Source of the DNA: Undibacterium paludis
GTDB taxonomy: Bacteria > Pseudomonadota > Gammaproteobacteria > Burkholderiales > Burkholderiaceae_D
Direction of reading: 5' to 3'
Length of the DNA stretch: 64,000 nucleotides
NCBI RefSeq assembly: GCF_022568815.1
Contig: NZ_JAKZHX010000003.1
Span: forward strand, 186,001-250,000
A model generated the notes under the pieces. That model had not been told where the DNA came from, did not search any database, and was given only the letters and a program-made list of their open reading frames with translations. Positions 34,393 through 43,728 of this stretch are shown piece by piece (the first letter of the stretch is position 1; every line of letters starts with the position of its first letter). The position numbers were made by a program, and so were the translations under genes.

Positions 34393-35447
34393 TATCTCTT
34401 GGCCGGAAATTGCAGTTTGACTTCAAAGTGCGTATCCAGCACACCATATTGTATTTGCGCTTCGATATCATAAAGCAAACTTAAACGTTGTCGTATGTTT
34501 TCCAACGCCATCTGATTACCCGATGCCAGCTTGGCGTCGGCATGATAGGGATTGCGTATGCAGATATCGACCTTATCCAGATGCCGGCTGATTTCAACTT
34601 CGATGACAGCCGCCTGCACAGAAGGCTCGACCCCATAATGCACCGCATTCTCAAGCAAGGGCTGCAACAGCAGCGAGGGAATTTCTATATCAACCAGTTC
34701 CTTGGAACTGATTTTTTCCTTGTCCCAGACTATCTGCAGGCGATCACCCAGGCGGATTTTCTCTATCGCCAGGTATTGCTCGCACAAGCGTATTTCGTCC
34801 TGCAGGCTGGTGACATTACGGGTATCGCGCATCAAGACCCTGAATAAATCCGACAGGTCTTCCAGTACCAGTTCCGCCCGCCTCGGTTCTGTGCGTATCA
34901 ATGACAAGGCGGTATTCAAGCTATTGAACAGAAAATGCGGTCGTATTCTTGCCTGCAGCGCCTGCAACCTGGCTTCGCCCAGTGCCGGTGAAAAAGCCCG
35001 TGTACGCAGTTCAAAATACTGTTGAAATCCTATCCCCAGCAATGCGCATGCTGCAACCACGAAAAGAGGGTTCAAGCGCGGAAAGCTCGCATCAAACCAA
35101 TCCTGCCCTCGCAAATACAACAAGAACAGGGAGGCGATTGCGGTTGGCAGCATGCTGCACAGCAAGCGCTGAAACCAGGCCGACATGTAAAAACGCATCG
35201 CCAATCTGCGCACATTGCACATAACGAGCAACGACAACAGGCATATAGCCTCCAGCAGCATGGCCCCTTCCAAGAAATTCTGCAGGACCAGACGCCAGTC
35301 GTCGCCACGCGACCACAAAACCAGCAGTCCCAGGAAATTCACACTGAGCAGGATGCGTACGACCACGCCCAGGTTGCAACAGTCGGGGATCAGGGGCTCG
35401 CTTTGCAGGTTTTTCCTCTCTGAGTTTTTGTCAGTCACTTTGCTCAT
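34392..35447 (-). CDS. LytS/AlgZ-type sensor histidine kinase
   Basis: This 351-aa membrane kinase has four predicted helices in the first 145 residues, then a His_kinase domain (PF06580) with His171 in QARIRPHFLFNSLNTALSLI, and an HATPase domain with LLQPLLENAVHYGVEP. There is no periplasmic sensor domain. It is translationally coupled to the LytTR regulator. The argH gene lies 166 bp away in the opposite direction, an arrangement shared with Pseudomonas algZR-argH. Confidence 0.93.
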   Translation of the reverse strand: MSKVTDKNSERKNLQSEPLIPDCCNLGVVVRILLSVNFLGLLVLWSRGDDWRLVLQNFLEGAMLLEAICLLSLLVMCNVRRLAMRFYMSAWFQRLLCSMLPTAIASLFLLYLRGQDWFDASFPRLNPLFVVAACALLGIGFQQYFELRTRAFSPALGEARLQALQARIRPHFLFNSLNTALSLIRTEPRRAELVLEDLSDLFRVLMRDTRNVTSLQDEIRLCEQYLAIEKIRLGDRLQIVWDKEKISSKELVDIEIPSLLLQPLLENAVHYGVEPSVQAAVIEVEISRHLDKVDICIRNPYHADAKLASGNQMALENIRQRLSLLYDIEAQIQYGVLDTHFEVKLQFPAKR

Positions 35448-35613
35448 TTACATCTTACTGGGGGTTGCATATTGTATAAAATCTTGGCGAAAAGAGCATA
35501 TTGTTAATCGGCCAAGCATACTTTGTACATTTCCAAGGGTAATTACCAGCAAAATCTGGGATAATCGCTAGAAATTTTCAAGCAAATGTTGCCAAAATGG
35601 CGAATTATTCACT

Positions 35614-37008
35614 ATGACATCACAATTCAATAAAAAAGGCGAGGCATGGTCAGCCCGCTTTTCTGAACCGGTTTCCGATCTCGTCAAACGTTATACAGCG
35701 TCTGTCTTCTTTGATAACCGCATGGCCGCATTTGACATTCAAGGCTCGCTGGCCCATGCAGAAATGTTGCAAGCACAACAAATCATCACTGCCCAGGACT
35801 ATGCCGACATACAGCGTGGCATGGCACAAATCAAGGCTGAAATTGACAATGGCCAGTTTGAATGGCTGCTTGATCTCGAAGATGTCCACCTGAACATAGA
35901 AAAACGACTGACAGAACTGGTTGGCGATGCCGGCAAGCGTTTGCATACCGGCCGCTCCAGAAATGATCAGGTAGCCACCGACATACGCCTTTACATGCGC
36001 AGCGCCATCGACAATATCGTTGGCCTGCTCACTGATTTCCGTCTGGCCTTGCTCGATCTGGCAGAAAAGAATGCCGACACCATCCTGCCCGGCTTCACTC
36101 ACATGCAGGTAGCGCAGCCGATTACCTTTGGCCATCACATCCTTGCCTATGTTGAAATGTTTGGTCGTGACGCCGAACGCATGCTGGATTGCCGCAAACG
36201 TGTCAACCGCCTGCCACTGGGTGCCGCCGCCCTGGCTGGCACCACCTTCCCGATAGACCGTGAGCGCGTTGCCAGAACTCTGGGCTTTGACGAGGTTTGC
36301 TACAATTCTCTGGATGCCGTGTCTGACCGTGACTTTGCCATCGAATTCTGTGCGGCGGCCGCCCTGGTGATGACACATATTTCACGCATGTCAGAAGAGC
36401 TGGTGATCTGGATGAGCCCGCGTGTGGGCTTCATCGATATTGCTGATCGATTCTGCACCGGCTCATCCATCATGCCGCAAAAGAAAAACCCGGATGTGCC
36501 GGAACTGGCACGTGGCAAGACTGGCCGCGTGAATGGTCATTTGATCGCCTTGCTGACCCTGATGAAAGGCCAGCCACTGGCTTACAACAAGGACAACCAG
36601 GAAGACAAAGAACCGCTGTTTGATGCCGTAGACACTGTCATCGATACCCTGCGCATCTTTGCCGACATGGCAGGCGGCATCACGGTCAAGCCGGATGCCA
36701 TGCGTGCCGCTGCCTTGCAAGGCTATGCCACCGCAACGGACCTGGCCGATTACCTGGTCAAAAAGGGTTTGCCATTCCGCGATGCCCACGAAGCCGTTGC
36801 CCTGGCCGTGCGCACCTGTGTTGACAAGGCTTGCGACCTGAGCGACATGTCACTGGAAGAATTGCGTACGTTTTCCAACCTGATCAATGATGATGTGTTT
36901 GAAGTATTGACACTCGAAGGCTCTGTCGCCGCCCGCAATCATGTTGGTGGCACTGCGCCCGAACAGGTCCGACTTGCCATCGCAAGACTACGCAACCAGT
37001 TGAAGTAA
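35614..37008 (+). CDS. argH: Argininosuccinate lyase
   Basis: This 464-aa cytosolic enzyme cleaves argininosuccinate to arginine and fumarate, the last step of arginine synthesis. It carries the fumarase/aspartase superfamily signature [12 protein letters not shown], the active-site regions [14 protein letters not shown] and [17 protein letters not shown], and has standard length. It is transcribed alone, divergent from the LytS-type kinase. Confidence 0.98.
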   Translation: MTSQFNKKGEAWSARFSEPVSDLVKRYTASVFFDNRMAAFDIQGSLAHAEMLQAQQIITAQDYADIQRGMAQIKAEIDNGQFEWLLDLEDVHLNIEKRLTELVGDAGKRLHTGRSRNDQVATDIRLYMRSAIDNIVGLLTDFRLALLDLAEKNADTILPGFTHMQVAQPITFGHHILAYVEMFGRDAERMLDCRKRVNRLPLGAAALAGTTFPIDRERVARTLGFDEVCYNSLDAVSDRDFAIEFCAAAALVMTHISRMSEELVIWMSPRVGFIDIADRFCTGSSIMPQKKNPDVPELARGKTGRVNGHLIALLTLMKGQPLAYNKDNQEDKEPLFDAVDTVIDTLRIFADMAGGITVKPDAMRAAALQGYATATDLADYLVKKGLPFRDAHEAVALAVRTCVDKACDLSDMSLEELRTFSNLINDDVFEVLTLEGSVAARNHVGGTAPEQVRLAIARLRNQLK

Positions 37009-37021
37009 GGCAAGGAAATAT

Positions 37022-37059
37022 ATGGCTTTGGCTTCCTTCAAACACGAAGCCGGAGCCAT
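37022..37059 (+). terminator. Hairpin after argH
   Basis: A long imperfect stem (ATGGCTTTGGCTTC with GAAGCCGGAGCCAT, two mismatches) begins 14 bp after the argH stop. No T-tract follows, so this may be a processing or rho-assisted structure rather than an intrinsic terminator. Confidence 0.45.
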
Positions 37060-37112
37060 GCAAGCTGGTCAGTAATTGCAGCACGGTGGCAAAAACAAGA
37101 GGAGGTATCCGC

Positions 37113-37439
37113 ATGAAATTTGCCGACATACGCCACCACGCCCTATCCCTGCCTGAATCGACCGAAGCTCCGCATTTCAATTACACCTCTTTCCGTGTGC
37201 GCGGAAAAATTTTTGCGACCGCTCCGCCTGAACAGAAACATGTCCACATCTTCCTGCCGGAACAGGAACGTGAAGCCGCCCTGCCCCTGGCTCCCGAATA
37301 TCTGGAAAAATTGCTTTGGGGCGGCAAGGTCGTAGGACTGCGCGTCACCATCAGCAAAGCCAAACCATCCCTGGTCAAACAACTGATCAGCAAGGCATGG
37401 GCCGGCAAAGCCCCAAAGAGCCTGCTCACAAGAATCTGA
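37113..37439 (+). CDS. MmcQ/YjbR-like protein
   Basis: A 108-aa small cytosolic protein of the MmcQ/YjbR fold (double-wing DNA-binding-like). It begins FADIRHHALSLPESTEAPHF, contains FRVRGKIFAT, and ends with SKAWAGKAPKSLL, all typical of the family. The start ATG follows AGGAGG by 7 bp, an excellent ribosome site; an upstream GTG in frame is not needed. The biochemical role of the family is not settled. Confidence 0.85.
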   Translation: MKFADIRHHALSLPESTEAPHFNYTSFRVRGKIFATAPPEQKHVHIFLPEQEREAALPLAPEYLEKLLWGGKVVGLRVTISKAKPSLVKQLISKAWAGKAPKSLLTRI

Positions 37440-37573
37440 CAGAACGCAACAAAAAAGTCGCCCTGGTCGCGCCGATGTATGAACACGGCCAATTCCTGAC
37501 GGTTTCATGTACGTAGAAATACTGGGATTGTCTCTTTCATCTACAAAAGCCTCCTTTCGCCTGTTGCAAGCCC

Positions 37574-37601
37574 TTGTTCCGACAAGGAAATGTCTTATAC
37601 T
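37574..37601 (+). promoter_or_regulatory. Promoter of dctQM with an inverted repeat
   Basis: TTGTTC (37574-37579) and TATACT (37596-37601) are 16 bp apart. The -35 lies within an inverted repeat CTTGT-TCCG-ACAAG (37573-37586), a possible operator. The leader is about 105 nt. Confidence 0.5.
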
Positions 37602-37714
37602 TGCCCCGAACAACAATAGATAGAGAAGAAGGCACCAGCCCTTACTTAATCCAGTTCGCCAGTCAACGGCACAGGACTAACTCTCACAATTCAAAACAAT
37701 GTAGGAGACAATTG

Positions 37715-38299
37715 ATGACACCTTTACTTTCGCTATCAAAACTCATTGATGCGATCAATGAAAAAATCGGACAAGCTATAAGCTGGGCCTTGCTGGCTTC
37801 GGTACTAATTTGTACTGGAAACGCACTGATACGTTATACCTTTAACATCAGCTCAAACGGCTGGCTGGAGATTCAATGGTATCTCTTCGCTGCCATCTTC
37901 CTGCTCGGCAGTTCAGCTACCTTGCGCAGAAATGAGCATGTTCGTATCGACGTCGTTGCCGGGCGCTTTTCCAAACGCACCCAGGTGTGGATAGATATTT
38001 TCGGTTTTCTGTTTTTTCTGCTGCCAATGGCTGGACTGATCCTGTATCTGGCTACACCTTATGCCTTGGAATCAATGCGCAATCAGGAGGTATCGAGTAA
38101 TGCTGGTGGCCTCATCGTCTGGCCTGCCAAGTTATTGATACCCACAGGTTTTTTGCTACTGACTCTGCAAGGTGTGTCTGAACTGATCAAACGCATAGGT
38201 TATTTGCAAGGCCTGGTGCCAGCAAGTGCGTTTGAAAAACATGCAGTCACGCCTCAAGAAGAGATTGAAGCGATCAAGAACGCCAATAATCTCAAATAA
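37715..38299 (+). CDS. dctQ: TRAP transporter small permease (DctQ family)
   Basis: This 194-aa inner-membrane protein has four helices, with the family signature GWLEIQWYLFAAIFLLGSSATLRRNEHVRIDV around the second and third. It is the small membrane subunit of a TRAP transporter, which imports organic acids with Na+ using a binding protein. The start is ATG 37715 after TAGGAGACA; the longer frame to 37574 has no ribosome site. dctM follows after 22 bp, while the binding protein gene dctP lies beyond it on the other strand. Confidence 0.92.
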   Translation: MTPLLSLSKLIDAINEKIGQAISWALLASVLICTGNALIRYTFNISSNGWLEIQWYLFAAIFLLGSSATLRRNEHVRIDVVAGRFSKRTQVWIDIFGFLFFLLPMAGLILYLATPYALESMRNQEVSSNAGGLIVWPAKLLIPTGFLLLTLQGVSELIKRIGYLQGLVPASAFEKHAVTPQEEIEAIKNANNLK

Positions 38300-38321
38300 A
38301 TATTAAAAGCGGAGACATGAA

Positions 38322-40019
38322 ATGACGGAGTTTATTATCGCCAACATGGCACCCATCATGTTCGCCACGCTAGTGGTGTTCTTGCTATCCGGTTTTCCGG
38401 TAGCCTTTTCACTGGCCGCTAATGGCCTGTTCTTTGGTTTTCTTGGTATAGAATTTGGTCTGATCAAGCCTGAACTATTACAAGCCTTGCCAAACCGCAT
38501 CTTTGGCATCATGTCGAACGACACCTTGCTCGCCATCCCCTTCTTTACCTTTATGGGCCTCATCCTTGAACGCTCAGGGATGGCCGAAGATTTGCTCGAC
38601 ACCATAGGCCAGCTATTTGGTCCTTTGCGTGGAGGTGTCGCCTATGCAGTGATTTTCGTCGGCGCCTTGCTGGCAGCTACCACTGGAGTCGTGGCTGCCT
38701 CGGTGATTTCGATGGGCTTGATTTCACTGCCGGTCATGCTGCGTTACGGCTATGATAAAAAAGTCGCATCAGGTGTGATTGCAGCATCAGGGACACTGGC
38801 GCAGATCATCCCTCCGTCACTGGTATTGATCGTCATGGCGGATCAACTTGGCCGCTCTGTCGGCGACATGTATCAAGCAGCATTTGCTCCCGGTCTGCTG
38901 CTGACCCTGATGTACGCTGGCTATATTCTTATCATTTCGATTGCTAAACCGAGCTGGGTTCCAGCCCTGCCGCCTGAGGCACGCAATCTGCGCGAGGCAA
39001 ACGGTGACAGTGGTGTACGCTCCTTGCTCGGATTGATCGTCGTCTGCATCGCCACCAGCTTTGCCTTCGCAAAATACTATGGAATGAATCATCCCGATGC
39101 CCCTGCTGACGAGCTTGGCATTTACTCTGCGGGTATCGGCATCGCCTGTGCATTCATTCTTGCACTGATCAATCGCAAATTGAAAATTGGCCTGCTCTCA
39201 CGCATGGCTGAAAAAGTCGTCTTTGTACTGATTCCACCACTAGCCCTGATCTTCCTGGTCCTGGGTACTATTTTCATCGGTATCGCAACACCAACTGAAG
39301 GTGGTGGTATGGGTGCATTTGGTGCCATGGTGCTGGCCATCCTGAATCGACGCCTGAGTTGGGATCTGACCAAACAGGCCATGGGTTCCACCTCCCGTCT
39401 GTCCTGCTTTGTGGTTTTCATCCTGATCGGTTCGACTGTATTCTCCCTGGTATTCCGAGGTGTCAACGGTGATTTGTGGGTGGAACATCTTTTAACGTCC
39501 CTCCCCGGCGGCAACACTGGTTTCCTGATTGTTGTCAACATCATGTTTTTTGTGTTGGCCTTCTTCCTTGATTTCTTTGAACTGGCCTTCATCCTGGTTC
39601 CTCTCGTTGGGCCGGTCGCAGAAAAAATGGGGATAGACCTGATCTGGTTCGGTGTCTTGCTCGGCGTTAACATGCAAACCTCTTTCATGCACCCTCCGTT
39701 TGGTTTTGCACTTTTTTATTTGCGTTCCGTAGCACCAAAAGAAGTGAAGACATCACACATCTATTGGGGGGCTGTACCTTTTGTCGTTGCCCAGGTTCTG
39801 ATGGTGACATTGATCATAAGTTTCCCGAGCATTGTGTCTGTCGACAAAAAGGCCAATATGAAAGAGGACGTGAAACTCAATATTGACATCCAGGCTCCAG
39901 ATAGCGAACCGGTTAACTTACCACCTGGCGCGAATAGTCCGGACGAACAAAAACCTGGCGAACCCAAACCCGACGAACCAAAGCCGGAAGACCCTCCTTT
40001 ACCCAAGTTCACCCAATAA
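38322..40019 (+). CDS. dctM: TRAP transporter large permease (DctM family) with Pro/Glu-rich tail
   Basis: This 565-aa protein has 12-13 helices and the DctM segments NDTLLAIPFFTFMGLILERSGMAE, GVVAASVISMGLISLPVMLRYGYDK, IATPTEGGGMGAFGAMVLA and TSFMHPPFGFALFYLR. Ordinary DctM proteins are about 425-470 aa; this one belongs to the longer class with an inserted central segment (about 215-275) found in keto-acid-type TRAP systems. The last 45 residues are a soluble tail with repeated P-x-E-P-K units (KPGEPKPDEPKPEDPP). A terminator follows. Confidence 0.93.
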   Translation: MTEFIIANMAPIMFATLVVFLLSGFPVAFSLAANGLFFGFLGIEFGLIKPELLQALPNRIFGIMSNDTLLAIPFFTFMGLILERSGMAEDLLDTIGQLFGPLRGGVAYAVIFVGALLAATTGVVAASVISMGLISLPVMLRYGYDKKVASGVIAASGTLAQIIPPSLVLIVMADQLGRSVGDMYQAAFAPGLLLTLMYAGYILIISIAKPSWVPALPPEARNLREANGDSGVRSLLGLIVVCIATSFAFAKYYGMNHPDAPADELGIYSAGIGIACAFILALINRKLKIGLLSRMAEKVVFVLIPPLALIFLVLGTIFIGIATPTEGGGMGAFGAMVLAILNRRLSWDLTKQAMGSTSRLSCFVVFILIGSTVFSLVFRGVNGDLWVEHLLTSLPGGNTGFLIVVNIMFFVLAFFLDFFELAFILVPLVGPVAEKMGIDLIWFGVLLGVNMQTSFMHPPFGFALFYLRSVAPKEVKTSHIYWGAVPFVVAQVLMVTLIISFPSIVSVDKKANMKEDVKLNIDIQAPDSEPVNLPPGANSPDEQKPGEPKPDEPKPEDPPLPKFTQ

Positions 40020-40040
40020 ACAAGGTAAGGATACCTAAAG

Positions 40041-40067
40041 AAAAAACCCGCTAACGCGGGTTTTTTT
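40041..40067 (+). terminator. Rho-independent terminator after dctM
   Basis: Stem CCCGC/GCGGG extended by A-T pairs, 4-nt loop TAAC, then seven T. It lies 22 bp after the dctM stop. Confidence 0.92.
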
Positions 40068-40133
40068 ATGTATGCCAATGTAAATGCTCAGTGCAGCAGG
40101 ATGATCAGACTTACTGAAAAATACAATTTAATA

Positions 40134-40166
40134 GCACAAAAAAACCGCAGGCAAAGCTGCGGTTTT
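40134..40166 (-). terminator. Rho-independent terminator after dctP
   Basis: A perfect 10-bp stem AAAACCGCAG/CTGCGGTTTT (40141-40150 with 40157-40166) with a 6-nt loop is followed by T on the minus strand. With the dctM terminator it insulates the two convergent TRAP units. Confidence 0.9.
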
Positions 40167-40183
40167 CTTGCGGCAACTGAAGA

Positions 40184-41269
40184 TTATTTCAGCGGACGCG
40201 CCATACTGAAGCGTGCGAATGACTGCTCTGCCACATTAAACCATTGCCCCTGATTATTTCTGAAAGCAACCCAGTCATCATAGACCTTCTTGAATTTTGG
40301 ATTTTTTGCCGCCTCTTCAGTAAACGTTTCCTGAGCAGCCTTGAAGCATGCTTCCATGACAGGCTGTGGGAATGGTTTCAAGGAAATTTTGTTTTGCAAT
40401 AAACGTCCTAATGCTGCCGGATTCTTGGCATCGTATTTCGCTTGCATGTCAACGTGCGCTTCAAATGAAGCCACCTCTATCGCGTGCTGGAACTGCTTGG
40501 GCAACTTGTCCCATTCTTTTTTACCTACGTAGAAGGACAGCTGCGCGCCACCCTCCCACCAGCCTGGATAATGATAAACTTTGGCAACCTTGTAAAACCC
40601 CAGTTTTTCATCATCGTATGGGCCTACCCATTCGGCAGCATCAATTGTTCCTTTTTCCAGGGCTGGATAAATATCGCCACCAGCAATCTGTTGTGGAACA
40701 GTGCCCAGCTTGGTCAACACCTTGCCAGCAAAGCCGCCAACCCGGAACTTCAAACCTTTGAGGTCTTCAACAGTTTTGACCTCTTTACGGAACCAGCCTC
40801 CCATTTGCGTACCGGTATTTCCGCCCAGGAAATTAACCACATTATATTCAGCAAAAAATTCACGCATCAGCTTCATGCCATTCCCGTGCAACATCCATGC
40901 TGTCTGTTGACGTGATGTCAGCCCAAAAGGAACGGCGGTATCAAATGCGAAAGTTGGATCTTTTCCGAAATAGTAATAAGAGGCGGAGTGACCAATTTCT
41001 ACTGTGCCACTCTGAACAGCGTCAAGCACCTGAGTACCTGGAACAATCTCACCACCAGCAAAAGGACGGATAACGAATTTGCCATCAGTCAGCTCTTTAA
41101 CACGATTACAAAATACTTCCGCTGCGCCATAGATCGTATCGAGGCTTTTAGGGAAGCTCGATGCCAGTCGCCAGTTGACGGTTGGTGCATCTGCTGCCAT
41201 TGCCGGCAAAGCAGCCACGCCTGCCGCTGTGCCTACTGATGCTTTTTTTAGAAAGGAACGACGTTCCAT
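40184..41269 (-). CDS. dctP: TRAP transporter substrate-binding protein (DctP/TakP-like)
   Basis: This 361-aa periplasmic binding protein has a Tat-type signal, MERRSFLKKASVGTAAG...ALPAMA. Mature features are WRLASSFPKSLDTIYGAAE, the EDLKGLKFRVGGFAGKVL segment with the conserved Arg that binds the substrate carboxylate, and GTIDAAEWVGPYDDEKLGFYKVA. These match the keto-acid-binding (TakP-like) group rather than C4-dicarboxylate DctP, so a 2-oxo acid or similar carboxylate is likely. ATG 41269 has GGAG 6 bp upstream. It converges on dctQM instead of heading one operon. Confidence 0.92.
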   Translation of the reverse strand: MERRSFLKKASVGTAAGVAALPAMAADAPTVNWRLASSFPKSLDTIYGAAEVFCNRVKELTDGKFVIRPFAGGEIVPGTQVLDAVQSGTVEIGHSASYYYFGKDPTFAFDTAVPFGLTSRQQTAWMLHGNGMKLMREFFAEYNVVNFLGGNTGTQMGGWFRKEVKTVEDLKGLKFRVGGFAGKVLTKLGTVPQQIAGGDIYPALEKGTIDAAEWVGPYDDEKLGFYKVAKVYHYPGWWEGGAQLSFYVGKKEWDKLPKQFQHAIEVASFEAHVDMQAKYDAKNPAALGRLLQNKISLKPFPQPVMEACFKAAQETFTEEAAKNPKFKKVYDDWVAFRNNQGQWFNVAEQSFARFSMARPLK

Positions 41270-41577
41270 GCTGTCTCCAATTATTGAGGAATATCCGGAC
41301 AAAACTCCAGGATAAGCGAGTTATCAAAACGCATTACAGATCAGAAATTGACCGATTTTTATTCTATTGGGCTACAGGAATGCCCGCAATCAATGATTAT
41401 ATTGCAACGCAACAAAACCATATCAAAAAACATCTTCCTGTGTGCCTGCAGCATCAATCAGATGACAAAATCCCTTAATAAAACAGACACTTAGGATAAA
41501 AATTCTTCGCCTGCACTGATACTTCATCAATCAGGCTTAAGTATTTCTACGTAAGCTCATATCACACAATTTCCGGC
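41270..41577 (-). promoter_or_regulatory. Region upstream of dctP
   Basis: A 308-bp gap without a gene. On the minus strand a TATAAT lies at 41401-41396 with TTGATA 19 bp upstream of it, a possible promoter giving a leader of about 120 nt. No terminator for the upstream pmbA gene is clear. Confidence 0.4.
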
Positions 41578-42930
41578 CTAATTGCCAGCAATCGTCATTT
41601 CCTCAATCAGGATGGATCCAGTCTGCTTTGTGCCGCGAACCAGAGCATCATTCCCCACCGCCACGATTTGCTCAAACATCCGTCCCATATTACCAGCAAT
41701 GGTAATCTCTTCGACCGGGTACTGGATCACGCCGTTCTCTACCCAATAGCCGGATGCCCCACGCGAATAATCACCAGTCACATAGTTGACACCCTGCCCC
41801 ATCAATTCGGTAACAAGCAGACCCCTGCCCATTTTTTTCAGCATACCGGCAAAGTTATCTGCACGCTTTGTCAGGGATGAGGTCAGTGCCAGATTGTGTG
41901 AACCACCGGCATTGCCCGTAGTTTGCATACCCAGCTTGCGTGCCGAATAAGTGGACAGGAAATAGCCTTGCAATACGCCATTGTCGACAACATTTCGCTT
42001 TTGCGTTCGCACACCTTCATCGTCGAACGGAGATGAGCCGACAGCGCCAATAATATGCGGATCCTCCACAACCTGAATATGGGAAGGGAAAATCTGCTTA
42101 CCCAGGGAATCAAGCAGGAAAGTTGACTTTCTATACAGAGCACCGCCTGACGTTGCCTGCACCAGTGCGCCAAGCAAGCCTGCCGCCAGAGGCGCCTCAA
42201 ACAGAACCGGGCATTTGCGTGTATCGAGCTTACGTGCATTTAATCTTGCCAGTGCACGCTCAGCGGCATAACGGCCTATGGCTTCAGGCTCGGCCAGCTT
42301 TTTGGCATTGCGCTGGGAAGAATACCAGTCATCCCTTTGCATTTTGCTCCCCCTGCCGGCAATAGGCGCAACAGAAATAGTATGACGTGAAATGGGATAG
42401 CCCCCCATGAAGCCACGCGAATTGGCGGCGACAAAATGCGATTGCTGGGCATGCACGCTGGCGCCCTCGCTATTGGTGATGCGCTTGTCGACGTCAAAAG
42501 CAGCCGCTTCTGTATGTTTGGCCAGCTCTATGGCTTCTTCAGCGCTGATCAGCCAGGGATGGCAGAGCTTGAGATCATGCGGCGCCATTTCCAGCATGTC
42601 GGCGTCTGGCAAGCCGGCACAGTCATCTTCAGCAGTAAAGCGGGCGATATTGTAGGCAGCGTCGACCGAATCACGCAGGGCTTGCTCTGAGAAATCCGAG
42701 GTACTGGCATTACCGCGGCGCTGGCCGATATAAACAGTAATACCAATACCCTTGTCGCGATTCTGCTCTATGGTTTCAACCTTGCCTTTGCGTACGCTGA
42801 TCGATAATCCGCCACCTTCGCTGATTTCAACTGCGGCATCGGATGCCCCTTTTTCGCGGGCAAACCGCAACATATCCTGTGCAATTTGCTTGAGTTGATC
42901 CTGGGTATGGGTAAAAACTGGTTTGCTCAT
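41578..42930 (-). CDS. pmbA: Metallopeptidase PmbA/TldE
   Basis: This 450-aa cytosolic protein partners with TldD to form a zinc peptidase that degrades unfolded peptides and matures microcins or antitoxins. Conserved regions are GASDAAVEISEGGGLSISVRKGKVE at the start, PVLFEAPLAAGLLGALVQATSGGALYRKSTFLLDSLG in the middle, SPFDDEGVRTQKRNVVDNGVLQGYFLSTYSARKLGM, and the end TGSILIEEMTIAGN. The TldD partner is not in this window. It is divergent from darP, as in many proteobacteria. Confidence 0.95.
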   Translation of the reverse strand: MSKPVFTHTQDQLKQIAQDMLRFAREKGASDAAVEISEGGGLSISVRKGKVETIEQNRDKGIGITVYIGQRRGNASTSDFSEQALRDSVDAAYNIARFTAEDDCAGLPDADMLEMAPHDLKLCHPWLISAEEAIELAKHTEAAAFDVDKRITNSEGASVHAQQSHFVAANSRGFMGGYPISRHTISVAPIAGRGSKMQRDDWYSSQRNAKKLAEPEAIGRYAAERALARLNARKLDTRKCPVLFEAPLAAGLLGALVQATSGGALYRKSTFLLDSLGKQIFPSHIQVVEDPHIIGAVGSSPFDDEGVRTQKRNVVDNGVLQGYFLSTYSARKLGMQTTGNAGGSHNLALTSSLTKRADNFAGMLKKMGRGLLVTELMGQGVNYVTGDYSRGASGYWVENGVIQYPVEEITIAGNMGRMFEQIVAVGNDALVRGTKQTGSILIEEMTIAGN

Positions 42931-43110
42931 AGAGGAAATTTCTGTATAGGCTGGGCTAAAAGGACTAAGCTGGAATTATCGCAATAATGTGGCTGCCAGC
43001 CGCTAACAGCCGTTAAAGCAGCGGGCAAACCGGGCATTTCTGCATATTCTCAGGCTAAAAGGGGTATCATAGCAGCCGTTTCATTAAGTTAATAGTAAAG
43101 GCGCAGAATT

Positions 43111-43728
43111 ATGCCAAATCCAAATCGTGGCTCATGTGGCTACCAATCCAATGAGTTCGAACAAGAATACGAACGCCCCTCCAAGTCACAGTTAAAACGC
43201 GAAATGACCGCGCTGCAAAAGCTGGGAGAAGAACTGGTTGAGCAAGCGCGTGAACGCGTCAAACGCGTCCCCATGCCGGAAGACGTGCGTGACGCCATCC
43301 TCGAATGCCAGCAAATCAAGGATCACGAAGGCCGTCGCCGCCAGATGCAATATGTGGGCAAGAAAATGCGTACCCTGGATGAAGAAGAAGTCGCCCTGAT
43401 CCAGAAGACCATAGACAGCTGGAAAGGCGCCTCCAAGTCAGAAACCGCCGCCATGCATGCACTTGAGCGTCAGCGTGAAAAACTGCTGGCTGACGATAGC
43501 GTACTGACCGAATTACTAAGCGCAAACCCGCAACTCGATGTGCAGCAATTACGCACCCTGATACGCAATGCGCGCAAAGAACAGGCAGAAAACAAGCCGC
43601 CCAAGGCTTATCGTGAAATTTTCCAGATATTGAAAGAATTGCAAAAATCCAGGAAAAACGCTACCACTGATGACAGCGACGATGCCGAGCTTGACGAAGA
43701 GCAGGACGATGAGTACAGCGACAAGTAG
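43111..43728 (+). CDS. darP: Ribosome-associated protein DarP/YjgA
   Basis: This 205-aa acidic and basic helical protein of the DUF615 family associates with the 50S subunit during assembly. Family parts are RPSKSQLKREMTALQKLGEEL, RRRQMQYVGKKMR and LRTLIRNARKEQAENKPPKAYREIFQILKEL. The C-terminus is very acidic (DDSDDAELDEEQDDE). The gene is divergent from pmbA and overlaps mogA by 20 bp. Confidence 0.95.
   Translation: MPNPNRGSCGYQSNEFEQEYERPSKSQLKREMTALQKLGEELVEQARERVKRVPMPEDVRDAILECQQIKDHEGRRRQMQYVGKKMRTLDEEEVALIQKTIDSWKGASKSETAAMHALERQREKLLADDSVLTELLSANPQLDVQQLRTLIRNARKEQAENKPPKAYREIFQILKELQKSRKNATTDDSDDAELDEEQDDEYSDK

Noticed and set aside
39960..40016. Short P-E-K repeats at the dctM end as a possible tandem DNA repeat or frameshift
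   Set aside because: The frame continues without break from the last helix to a stop followed by a terminator, and the repeats are protein-level and imperfect, so I treat it as a genuine tail.
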